From JAAFIP01 sp043774625 (GTDB lineage Bacteria > Pseudomonadota > Gammaproteobacteria > Burkholderiales > Burkholderiaceae_C), in contig JAYVTG010000113.1 in the NCBI GenBank assembly GCA_043774625.1, positions 1-64,000 of the forward strand: a DNA stretch of 64,000 bases, in the 5' to 3' direction. Shown here piece after piece: positions 50,523-58,061 of this stretch (its first letter is position 1; every line of letters begins with the position of its first letter). The translations under genes and the position numbers were made by a program. The notes beneath the pieces are model-generated. The model worked only from the letters and a program-made list of their open reading frames with translations. It ran no database searches and was not told the origin of the DNA.

Positions 50523-53006
50523 CTATTTGACTCGACGGGGCGGCAGCCCGGTATGCTGCGTCAATATCGCACCTTTGCGAGGTTGTGCAGGTTTTGGCGG
50601 ATTCAGCGCCGCACCCGTCCTCCCCTTGGTCTTCACCCCCACCACGCTAGAGTTTTTCTTGCGTGCGCCTATGTAGCTGCCGTCGGTCAGGGGCTGGAAT
50701 GTGGGGATGAGGTGGTGTTTGCCGTTGCCGATCAAATCGGCTCGGCCCATGGCTTTGAGGGCGTCGCGCAGCAGGGGCCAGTTGTTCGCGTCGTGGTAGC
50801 GCAAGAAGGCTTTGTGCAGGCGGCGGCGTTTGTCGCCGCGCACGATGTCTACCGGTTCTGCGTCGCGGGTGACTTTGCGTAGCGGGTTTTTGCCGCTGTG
50901 GTACATGGCCGTGGCAGTCGCCATGGGGCTGGGGTAGAAGGTTTGCACCTGGTCGGCGCGAAAGCCGTTTTTCTTGAGCCACACCGCCAGGTTCATCATG
51001 TCTTCGTCGCGCGTGCCGGGGTGGGCGGCAATAAAGTACGGGATGAGGTATTGCTTTTTGCCTGCCTCGGCGCTGTACTTGTCAAACATCTGCTTGAACT
51101 TGTCGTAACTGCCGATGCCGGGTTTCATCATTTTGGAAAGCGGCTCGCCCTCGGTATGCTCGGGCGCGATTTTCAGGTAGCCGCCCACGTGGTGGGTGAC
51201 CAGTTCTTTCACGTATTCCGGGCTTTGCACGGCCAGGTCGTAGCGCAGGCCGCTGCTGATCAAAATCTTTTTCACGCCCTTGAGTTCGCGCGCGCGGCGG
51301 TACATTTTGATGATGGCGCTGTGGTCGGTGTTCAGGTTTTGGCAAATGCCGGGGTACACGCAGCTGGGTTTGCGGCAGGCGGATTCGATCTCGGGCGATT
51401 TGCAGCCGATGCGGTACATATTGGCCGTGGGGCCGCCCAGGTCGCTGATGATGCCGGTAAAGCCTTTGACGCTGTCGCGAATGGCTTCAACTTCTTTGAT
51501 AACCGAGTCTTCCGAGCGGCTTTGGATGATGCGGCCCTCGTGCTCGGTAATAGAGCAAAAGGTGCAGCCGCCGAAGCAGCCGCGCATGATGTTGACGCTG
51601 AAGCGGATCATTTCCCACGCGGGGATTTTGGTGGCACCATCGTGGCTGCCCTGCGCGTCGGCGTAGCTGGGGTGTGGGGATCTAGCATAGGGCAGGTCAA
51701 AGACCAAATCCATCTCTGCGGTGGTGAGCGGAATAGGCGGTGGGTTGATCCACACGTCGCGCGCCGTGGTGCCCTCGCCGTGGGCTTGCACCAGGGCGCG
51801 GGCGTTGCCGGGGTTGGTTTCCAGGTGCAGCACGCGGTTGGCGTGGGCGTATAAAACCGGGTCGCTTTTGACCTGTTCGTAACTGGGCAGGCGGATGACG
51901 CTTTTGCCCCTTGGCGGGACTGTGATTTGGACAATTTCTTTACGCGATTGCAAAGCGGGGTTGGGTACAAAGGTGAGCGGCTTGATTTGCCCGCCCATTG
52001 CGTTACTACCCACTACACCCGTTCGCCCTGAGCTAGTCGAAGGGTGAACAGATTGGTTATTTTGGCCATTAGCCAGCGTAGATACTGCGCGAGCAGCTAC
52101 TAAATTAGTAGCGTCCATCACTCCCAGCAGGTTGGGTGCAACACCGGTTGCGCCGCTGCCAGCATCTTCTTTTACACAGGCACCGCCCTGCTCTCGCGCC
52201 AAGTCCGCCGTCATCATGTACGGGTTGACGTGGCTCTCGATCCGGCCCGGTGCGTCGATGTCCGACGAATCAATTTCAAACCAGCCTTCGGGCGTGCTGC
52301 GCATGACAAAGGCCGTGCCGCGAATGTCAGTCATGGAAGCTAAAGGTTCTTTGGCGGCCAATCGGTGCGCCACTTCGACAATCGCCCGCTCGGCGTTGCC
52401 GTACAGCAGCAAGTCGCATTTTGAATCGACCACCATCGAGCGGCGCACCTTGTCGCTCCAATAGTCGTAATGCGCAATGCGGCGCAGCGACGCTTCGATA
52501 CCGCCCATGACGATGGGCACGTCGCTGTACGCCTCCTTGCAGCGCTGGCTGTACACCAGGCTGCAGCGGTCGGGCCGCTTGCCGCCCATGCCGCCAGGGG
52601 TGTAGGCGTCGTCCGTGCGGATTTTGCGGTCCGCCGTGTAGCGGTTGATCATGCTGTCCATATTGCCTGCGGCCACGCCGTAAAACAAATTGGGTTTGCC
52701 TAAAGTTTTGAAAGGTTCGGCGCTTTGCCAGTCGGGCTGGGCGATGATACCAACGCGAAAGCCCTGGCTCTCCAGCACGCGGCCAATCACGGCCATGCCA
52801 AAGCTGGGGTGATCGACGTAGGCGTCGCCCGTGATGATGACGATGTCGCAACTGTCCCAGCCTAGTGCGGTCATCTCAAGGCGTGTGGTTGGCAAGAATT
52901 TGGCCGTGCCGAAGCGCGCTGCCCAGTACTTTTTGTAACTAGAAAGGGGTTTGGCATCGCGCGGAAAGAGCGAAACGTCTGAAAAGATGGAGGGGCGTGC
53001 AGTCAT
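50523..53006 (-). CDS. ygiQ: YgiQ family radical SAM protein
   Basis: An 827-residue radical SAM protein with the N-terminal YgiQ domain (DAYVDHPSFGMAVIGRVLESQG), the cluster motif CFGGCTFC (C-x3-C-x2-C) and DLGGPTANMYR. Function is unknown. Start at MTARPSIFSD. About 45 residues near position 300-345 are built from two repeats: a 41-bp element (52072-52112, encoding ATNLVAARAVSTLA) and a 29-bp palindrome (52021-52049, encoding VHPSTSSGRT). They fill a linker between conserved blocks. Confidence 0.92.
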   Translation of the reverse strand: MTARPSIFSDVSLFPRDAKPLSSYKKYWAARFGTAKFLPTTRLEMTALGWDSCDIVIITGDAYVDHPSFGMAVIGRVLESQGFRVGIIAQPDWQSAEPFKTLGKPNLFYGVAAGNMDSMINRYTADRKIRTDDAYTPGGMGGKRPDRCSLVYSQRCKEAYSDVPIVMGGIEASLRRIAHYDYWSDKVRRSMVVDSKCDLLLYGNAERAIVEVAHRLAAKEPLASMTDIRGTAFVMRSTPEGWFEIDSSDIDAPGRIESHVNPYMMTADLAREQGGACVKEDAGSGATGVAPNLLGVMDATNLVAARAVSTLANGQNNQSVHPSTSSGRTGVVGSNAMGGQIKPLTFVPNPALQSRKEIVQITVPPRGKSVIRLPSYEQVKSDPVLYAHANRVLHLETNPGNARALVQAHGEGTTARDVWINPPPIPLTTAEMDLVFDLPYARSPHPSYADAQGSHDGATKIPAWEMIRFSVNIMRGCFGGCTFCSITEHEGRIIQSRSEDSVIKEVEAIRDSVKGFTGIISDLGGPTANMYRIGCKSPEIESACRKPSCVYPGICQNLNTDHSAIIKMYRRARELKGVKKILISSGLRYDLAVQSPEYVKELVTHHVGGYLKIAPEHTEGEPLSKMMKPGIGSYDKFKQMFDKYSAEAGKKQYLIPYFIAAHPGTRDEDMMNLAVWLKKNGFRADQVQTFYPSPMATATAMYHSGKNPLRKVTRDAEPVDIVRGDKRRRLHKAFLRYHDANNWPLLRDALKAMGRADLIGNGKHHLIPTFQPLTDGSYIGARKKNSSVVGVKTKGRTGAALNPPKPAQPRKGAILTQHTGLPPRRVK
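52021..52049. repeat. 29-bp palindromic repeat (second family), inside ygiQ
   Basis: GTTCGCCCT at the left and AGGGTGAAC at the right form an imperfect inverted repeat around GAGCTAGTCGA. I associate this GTTCGCCCTGAG...TCGAAGGG type of sequence with widespread proteobacterial interspersed repeats. A partly decayed relative lies in mfd at 59124. Confidence 0.75.
52072..52112 (+). repeat. 41-bp interspersed repeat, copy 12 (inside ygiQ)
   Basis: Begins GCCAGCGTAGATACTGCGCG and ends in the perfect hairpin GCTACTAAATTAGTAGC. It is one of the best-preserved copies, translated in frame on the minus strand. Confidence 0.9.
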
Positions 53007-53111
53007 GGGGTAACTACGCATTTTACCGGGTGGGGCGCGAAAAGCGATTTATTCACTCATTACGCCTTAATATTGCGAGCATTACAGCCCTTTTAAGCCA
53101 AACCCTTACTT

Positions 53112-54680
53112 ATGCCCCCGACTTTTGCGCGCGGACCTGCAAACCCCGTCGCATCCAGCCTTTTTCAAGACACTGCCATGGACGCCGATGTGGCGGGCAG
53201 CTACGGCACGCTTGGGCGCTACAGGCTGGACAGGCGCATTGGCCACGGCGTCATGGGCTCGGTATTTGAAGCCTTTGATTCCACACTGGGCCGTACCCTG
53301 GCCATTAAAACCTTGCACAGCCTGGAGGCGTTTGACACTGCCGATCAGGATGACGCTGCTCACAAAAACGCCATTTTGCAAGAAGCGCGCGCGGCGGCCA
53401 CGCTGAATCACACGTCTATCGTTACCGTGTTTGACGCAGGCTATGCCTATAGCAGCATGCTCAAGCGCGACCTGCCCTACGTTGCCATGGAGCTGCTGCA
53501 CGGCGAAGACCTGCGCACACGCCAGGTGCACACGCCCCTGAACACGCGCGACGCCGTGGCGCTGGTGGGCAAGCTGGCGCTGGCGCTAGACCACGCACAC
53601 CAGGCGGGCGTGCTGCACCGCGACATCAAGCCGGGCAATATTTTTGTCACGCAAAGCGGCACACCCAAGATTTTGGACTTTGGCCTGGCCAAGCTCAGCG
53701 CCCAGAACACGTTGAAGAACACGTTAAAAACCACGTCGCAATTTGCCGCGCCACCCTCGGCCCACGGGGGGTTAAGCAGCCTGAACCAAGTGCAGGCTGG
53801 TTCGCCGTATTACATGTCGCCAGAGCAGGCTGGCACAGCCAGCCTGGATGCCCGTAGCGACGTATATTCGTTAGGCGCTGTGCTGTATGAATTGCTGACT
53901 GGCCAAGTGCCCCTAGATGCGCCCACGCTGGAGCTGTTGCTCACGCGCATTGCATTCACCAAACCCGCCGCGCCGCATGTGGTCAACCCGGCTGTGCCAA
54001 CCGAGCTGTCGGCCTTGGTGATGCGCGCTTTGGCCAAAAAGCCCGAAGACCGCTACCGCAGCGCCGCGCATTTTGCGCAAAAACTGCGCCGCTGGGGCGC
54101 GCTAAGCGCCGGTACCGGCACTGCTGCCGACCTGGCCCACACGGCACCTGCGCCGCTGGGCGTTAGCGGTGTATTGAGCGGCTTTGGTGCACCTGGCAAC
54201 ACAAAAAATGCAACCGGCATCTTGGTGGTATTTGGCGCAGGGGTTCTCTTGGCCGTTGGCACCGCTGTATGGATGCAACTAGGCCCCAGCATTGGCGTTG
54301 CTCCAAAAACAGTTCCCAGTCCATCTGCTGCCAAGCTCGCTCCCGCTGTTGCCGCTGCGCCAAGTGCGATTGCTGCACCAGACCCTAGCCCAGCCGCAGC
54401 CCCGGCGGCACCACAAACCACAGGCTCGGACAACCCAGCCAACACCGCAGGCGCACCTGCTGCTACGCAGGCAAAGCTGCGCTTGGCTATCAGCCCCTGG
54501 GGCACGGTAGAGGTAGACGGCAAGCCCATGGGCGTGTCGCCACCGCTAACCACGCTGAGCCTGCCCCTGGGTGAACACACCATTGTGGTTCGCAACACCG
54601 ACTTTGCAGCACGCAGTTTTCGTGTCACACTGACTGCTGATAAAACTTTGCGAATTGCCCACAATTTCGACAAACCATGA
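53112..54680 (+). CDS. Ser/Thr protein kinase with PEGA domain
   Basis: A 522-residue Hanks-type kinase: glycine loop GHGVMGSV (44-51), Lys66 (LAIKTL), HRDIKPGN (169-176), DFG (189-191) and SPEQA in the activation segment. After a Pro/Ala-rich linker a single membrane helix near residue 380 (GILVVFGAGVLLAVGTAVW) and a C-terminal PEGA domain (GTVEVDGKPMGVSPPLTTLSL) follow, probably periplasmic. Start at 53112, or possibly at 53178 (MDADVAGSYG). The lipoprotein gene overlaps its stop (ATGA). Confidence 0.87.
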   Translation: MPPTFARGPANPVASSLFQDTAMDADVAGSYGTLGRYRLDRRIGHGVMGSVFEAFDSTLGRTLAIKTLHSLEAFDTADQDDAAHKNAILQEARAAATLNHTSIVTVFDAGYAYSSMLKRDLPYVAMELLHGEDLRTRQVHTPLNTRDAVALVGKLALALDHAHQAGVLHRDIKPGNIFVTQSGTPKILDFGLAKLSAQNTLKNTLKTTSQFAAPPSAHGGLSSLNQVQAGSPYYMSPEQAGTASLDARSDVYSLGAVLYELLTGQVPLDAPTLELLLTRIAFTKPAAPHVVNPAVPTELSALVMRALAKKPEDRYRSAAHFAQKLRRWGALSAGTGTAADLAHTAPAPLGVSGVLSGFGAPGNTKNATGILVVFGAGVLLAVGTAVWMQLGPSIGVAPKTVPSPSAAKLAPAVAAAPSAIAAPDPSPAAAPAAPQTTGSDNPANTAGAPAATQAKLRLAISPWGTVEVDGKPMGVSPPLTTLSLPLGEHTIVVRNTDFAARSFRVTLTADKTLRIAHNFDKP

Positions 54681-55237
54681 ACTTGCCACACCCACACCCT
54701 GTTCGCACCCCTTCTTTCATCCACACCGGCTTGGTTGTTGCCCTGTTTGCTGCCGTATTGGCAGGCTGCTCCACCCCGGCGCCTTCCCCCACACCTGCAC
54801 CTGCGCCCGCCCCTTTAGCGGCAGCACCTGCACCGCCTCCAGCGCCTGCACCCGCCTCTGCATCGCCACCTGCACTAGCGCCAGCGCCCACCCTTGCAGC
54901 GCCAGCGCCCACCCTTGCAGCGCCAGCCACCACCATTGCATCACCCGGTGCGCTAGCCTTAAAAGATGGCGTGAAGGCGTTTGAAACTGGCGAATACCGC
55001 AAGGCAGAAACCAAACTAACCGAGAGTTTGCGCCTGGGGCTGTACCAGGAAGAGTTGCTGCGCGCCCACAAAACGCAAGCTTTTGTTTACTGTGTAACCA
55101 AGCGCTCTGCCTTGTGCGAACAGTCTTTCCAGTCGGCCTTTAAGGTAGACAGCAGCTTTGACTTGACCCGCGCCGAACGCGGCCACCCCGTCTGGGGGCC
55201 AGTGTTTAGCAAGGTGCAAAAAAGCCAAAAACCGTAG
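54677..55237 (+). CDS. TssQ-like or TPR-type lipoprotein coupled to the kinase
   Basis: A 186-residue protein with a lipoprotein signal (LVVALFAAVLAGC), a long Pro/Ala linker (residues 34-92) and a C-terminal helical domain (AFETGEYRKAETKLTESLRLGLYQEELLRAHKTQAFVYCVTKRSALCEQSFQSAF), TssQ/TPR-like. The linker DNA includes a 21-bp tandem duplication (54877-54918). It overlaps the kinase stop codon, so kinase and lipoprotein probably form one envelope signalling unit. TssQ is known near type VI secretion genes, but none are visible here. Confidence 0.72.
   Translation: MNLPHPHPVRTPSFIHTGLVVALFAAVLAGCSTPAPSPTPAPAPAPLAAAPAPPPAPAPASASPPALAPAPTLAAPAPTLAAPATTIASPGALALKDGVKAFETGEYRKAETKLTESLRLGLYQEELLRAHKTQAFVYCVTKRSALCEQSFQSAFKVDSSFDLTRAERGHPVWGPVFSKVQKSQKP
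54877..54918. repeat. 21-bp tandem duplication in the lipoprotein linker
   Basis: Two adjacent copies of AGCGCCAGCGCCCACCCTTGC in frame, plus a partial third. They lengthen the Pro/Ala-rich spacer and can vary by slippage. Confidence 0.8.
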
Positions 55238-55378
55238 CCCAGTTGCGCATGCTGATCATCACGCCGCAAACGCGCGGTACGGGTTTGGGCATGCGCTGGT
55301 GGGTGAATTTTGGGAACTGCGGCTTTACAACCTGCTCGACTGCTCTGTTTGCTATTTTTAGAGCTATTTTTGCCAGAG

Positions 55379-55419
55379 GCCAGCGCGGTATATGCGCAAG
55401 CAGCTATTTAATTTATAGC
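55379..55419 (+). repeat. 41-bp interspersed repeat, copy 13
   Basis: Begins GCCAGCGCGGTATATGCGCA and ends TTTAATTTATAGC. It lies in the 238-bp gap (55238-55475) before the chromate transporter genes, where I see no gene. Confidence 0.9.
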
Positions 55420-55475
55420 AGATAGATTGTGGATGACCCCATGGGTTTACTGCCCAATGGCCCGATAATCTAGCC

Positions 55476-56114
55476 ATGTCCACCCTTTCCAACTCGGCTA
55501 GTAGCCACACGGCAGACAACCCGGTCACCACCCTGCGGCCTGCCAGCAAAACAGAACTTTTCCTTGCTTTTAACAGCATTGCCCTGCAAGGCTTTGGCGG
55601 TGTGCTGACCATCATCCAGCGCGAAATGGTGGACAAGCGGCGCTGGATGACGCAGCAAGAGTTTGTGGAAGACTGGGCGGTGTCGCAAATTTTGCCAGGC
55701 GGCAATGTCATCAATCTGTGCATTATTGTGGGTAACCGCTACTTTGGCTGGCGCGGCGCACTGGCGGCGCTGGTGGGCATTTTGACGGTACCCTTGCTCA
55801 TTGTTTTGTTGCTGGCCACGCTGTACGTACACTACGCGCAAGTGCCCGCCGTAGCCGGTGCCGTGCGCGGTATGGGGGTTGCGGCGGCGGGTTTGATTGG
55901 GGCCGCCGTCATTAAAATGCTTGGCGGTTTAAAGAAAAATATGCTTGGTGCCAGCGTCTGTATTGCGTTGATAGCTATGACATTTATAGCAGTAGGCGTG
56001 TTGCGCGTTCCACTCATCTACACGGTGCTGGGCTTGGGCATACCCGCGTTTGCCTATGCATGGGTGCTGGTGCGACGGCAAGAACGCCGAGCAGCCCAAG
56101 GTGGCGCTGTATGA
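55476..56114 (+). CDS. Chromate transporter, N-terminal-type subunit
   Basis: A 212-residue CHR-domain membrane protein: FLAFNSIALQGFGGVLTIIQREMVDKRRWMTQQEFVEDWAVSQILPGGNVINLCIIVGNRYFGWRGALAALVGI, with about five helices. It is one half of a split short-chain (SCHR) ChrA pair exporting chromate or acting as a related anion transporter. A 41-bp repeat at 55950-55990 encodes part of a membrane helix (ASVCIALIAMTFIA). The partner gene overlaps the stop codon (ATGA). Confidence 0.88.
   Translation: MSTLSNSASSHTADNPVTTLRPASKTELFLAFNSIALQGFGGVLTIIQREMVDKRRWMTQQEFVEDWAVSQILPGGNVINLCIIVGNRYFGWRGALAALVGILTVPLLIVLLLATLYVHYAQVPAVAGAVRGMGVAAAGLIGAAVIKMLGGLKKNMLGASVCIALIAMTFIAVGVLRVPLIYTVLGLGIPAFAYAWVLVRRQERRAAQGGAV
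55950..55990 (+). repeat. 41-bp interspersed repeat, copy 14 (inside chromate transporter gene)
   Basis: Begins GCCAGCGTCTGTATTGCGTT and ends GACATTTATAGC. The core is diverged, but the ends and length are exact. It codes for a hydrophobic helix in this membrane protein. Confidence 0.7.
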
Positions 56115-56677
56115 CACTAGACCAATGGTTGGCCTTGTTTTTGCATTTCTTGATGCTGTCACTCCTGGCCGTGGGCGGCGCCATTACCACCGCGCCCGAC
56201 ATGCACCGGTATGTGGTGGGCCAACAAGGCTGGCTCACTGACGCACAATTTAGCGCGTCCATTGCCATTGCCCAGGCCGCGCCGGGGCCTAACGTGCTGT
56301 TTATTCCGCTGCTGGGTTGGCAAATAGGTTTGACTTTGGGAGGCAGTGGCAATTACGCGGCTGCTGTAGCGGGCATGTGCGCCACATTTATCGGCATCAT
56401 GTTGCCCAGTGGCGTGCTGACCTTTGCTGCCACCCGCTGGCTGCACAACAACGAAAACCACATCATCGCCCGTGCCAGCAAGGCCTCACTGGCTCCTATT
56501 TCCATAGCTTTACTGATCAGCACGTTCTGGCTCCTGGCATCGCAATACCCCATCGTCACAGACTGGCCACTGTGGCTGCTGTGCTTTGCATGCTTGCTGG
56601 TGGCCTGGCGTACCAAATTGCATTTGTTATGGATGCTGGGTGCGGGGGCAGTTTTGGGCGCGCTGGGCATCGTTTAA
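56111..56677 (+). CDS. Chromate transporter, C-terminal-type subunit
   Basis: A 188-residue CHR-domain protein: LLAVGGAITTAPDMHRYVVGQQGWLTDAQFSASIAIAQAAPGPNVLFIPLLGWQIG, with about five helices. It complements the first subunit. Start ATG at 56111 overlaps the upstream stop (ATGA). Confidence 0.88.
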   Translation: MTLDQWLALFLHFLMLSLLAVGGAITTAPDMHRYVVGQQGWLTDAQFSASIAIAQAAPGPNVLFIPLLGWQIGLTLGGSGNYAAAVAGMCATFIGIMLPSGVLTFAATRWLHNNENHIIARASKASLAPISIALLISTFWLLASQYPIVTDWPLWLLCFACLLVAWRTKLHLLWMLGAGAVLGALGIV

Positions 56678-56695
56678 CCCGATTTTATGCCGCTA

Positions 56696-56736
56696 GCCAG
56701 CGCAGAATATGCGCGAGCAGCTATTAAATAAATAGC
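56696..56736 (+). repeat. 41-bp interspersed repeat, copy 15
   Basis: Begins GCCAGCGCAGAATATGCGCG and ends TTAAATAAATAGC. It spans the gap between the convergent chromate transporter and ispF genes and covers the ispF stop region. Confidence 0.9.
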
Positions 56737-57230
56737 AACACAATTGCTCTGGCTTCGATGGTCAGGCCCTCACCCACGGGTCCCAATTTTTCTGCCGTTT
56801 TGGCTTTTACGTTGACTTGGGTGTGCGAAACGCCCAGCGCTGCGGCGATGCGTTCGCACATGCCCGCAATATGTGGCGCTAGTTTGGGAGCTTGCGCAAC
56901 CACCGTACTGTCAATATTGCCAATCTCGTATCCCGCTGCACGCACGCGCCTGGCAGCCTCTATCAGCAGCACGATGGAGTCTGCACCTTTGAACTGCGCG
57001 TCGGTGTCAGGAAAGTGCCTGCCAATGTCGCCCAGGGCGGCTGCGCCCAGCAGTGCGTCGGTGATGGCGTGCAGCAGCACGTCGGCGTCTGAATGTCCCA
57101 GCAAGCCTTTGTCGTAGGGAATGTGCACGCCACCGATGATGAGCTTGCGACCAGGGACAAGGGCGTGAACGTCCCAGCCTTCGCCAATGCGGATAGCAGG
57201 CAAGCGGCCTGGAGTTTGGGTTGCAGTCAT
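56724..57230 (-). CDS. ispF: 2-C-methyl-D-erythritol 2,4-cyclodiphosphate synthase
   Basis: Fifth enzyme of the MEP isoprenoid pathway. The 168-residue protein has RIGEGWDVHAL (metal ligand Asp and His), IPYDKGLLGHSDADVLLHAITDALLGA, and GRHFPDTD. The final residues (RAIVLLFI) come from the 41-bp repeat at 56696-56736. It overlaps ispD by four bases (ATGA). Confidence 0.95.
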   Translation of the reverse strand: MTATQTPGRLPAIRIGEGWDVHALVPGRKLIIGGVHIPYDKGLLGHSDADVLLHAITDALLGAAALGDIGRHFPDTDAQFKGADSIVLLIEAARRVRAAGYEIGNIDSTVVAQAPKLAPHIAGMCERIAAALGVSHTQVNVKAKTAEKLGPVGEGLTIEARAIVLLFI

Positions 57231-57973
57231 GCGGGGGCTTTCGGGGGGTGTACTGGCAATTGGCGGACTTTCAAGACGGCCTCGGCCAGAGCGAGGTCTG
57301 CGGGATAGGTGACTTTGAAGTTTTGCATGCTGCCCTCTACCAGTTTGGGCTGCAGGCCCAGTGCTTCCATGGCGCTGGATTCGTCGGTAACGCTGTTACC
57401 AGCCTTGGTTAGCGCATCCACAAGCTGCCCGATACGAAACATCTGCGGCGTCTGCGCCAGCCATTTGTTTGCACGAGAAATTGTGGCAGACACGCGGCCA
57501 TCTGGCGTGGAAGATTTGAGGGTATCAGGCATAGGCAAAGCCAGCAAACCACCCACAGGATCGTTTTGGCAAGCATCTATCACCGCGTTGATTTGTTCAG
57601 GCGTAATCAGGCAACGCGCCGCGTCATGTACCAGCACCCAGTCGTTTTCATCTGCACCTTGGGTCTGCAAGTGTTTTAGACCATTAAAAACGGTTGTAGC
57701 CCTTGTGGAACCTGCGCAAGCAGCTACTAAATGTGTAGCGCCCAGCAACTCAGTGAAGACTCTATCAGCAGGGGCCACCACACTCCAGACCTGAAAAATA
57801 CGCAACACAGCGGCAAAAGCTGCCAGCGTATGCGCCACCAAAGGCTCTGCGGCAATGCTTTGGTATTGCTTGGGCATCACTCCTTCTGAACTGGCTACCA
57901 ATGCACGCGAACCGGTGCCACCACAGGGAATCAAGGCGTAAAAACGAGGGTTTGGAATGTTATTTGTCGCCAT
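57227..57973 (-). CDS. ispD: 2-C-methyl-D-erythritol 4-phosphate cytidylyltransferase
   Basis: Third enzyme of the MEP pathway. The 248-residue protein has the CTP-binding loop FYALIPCGGTGSRA, VLVHDAARCLIT and a C-terminal FKVTYPADLALAEAVL. The usual Lys of the loop is replaced by a variant spacing (SSEGVMPKQYQSI). A 41-bp repeat (57699-57739) encodes ATHLVAACAGSTRA just before TTVFNGL, replacing part of the region that binds CTP in relatives. Confidence 0.93.
   Translation of the reverse strand: MATNNIPNPRFYALIPCGGTGSRALVASSEGVMPKQYQSIAAEPLVAHTLAAFAAVLRIFQVWSVVAPADRVFTELLGATHLVAACAGSTRATTVFNGLKHLQTQGADENDWVLVHDAARCLITPEQINAVIDACQNDPVGGLLALPMPDTLKSSTPDGRVSATISRANKWLAQTPQMFRIGQLVDALTKAGNSVTDESSAMEALGLQPKLVEGSMQNFKVTYPADLALAEAVLKVRQLPVHPPKAPA
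57699..57739 (+). repeat. 41-bp interspersed repeat, copy 16 (inside ispD)
   Basis: Begins GCCCTTGTGGAACCTGCGCA and ends TAAATGTGTAGC. The left end is diverged; the right 30 bp are close to consensus. Confidence 0.82.
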
Positions 57974-58014
57974 AGCTAGCCAGATAGTGTGCCCTATTCT
58001 AAAATCACAGCTTC

Positions 58015-58055
58015 ACACCCCACTGCACAGACTTTGGGGTGTTTTGTTATTTTTC
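58015..58055 (+). terminator. Terminator-like hairpin just upstream of mfd
   Basis: ACACCCCA (58015-58022) pairs with TGGGGTGT (58035-58042), followed by a T-rich tract (TTTGTTATTTTT). It lies in the 88-bp divergent gap between ispD and mfd, directly before the mfd start, so it may attenuate mfd transcription or end an upstream transcript. Confidence 0.6.
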
Positions 58056-58061
58056 GTCTAA

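Noticed and set aside
50898..51854. Long open frame (318 codons) antisense to ygiQ.
   Set aside because: ygiQ covers this stretch with all expected motifs; the antisense product is low-complexity His/Val/Ala-rich.
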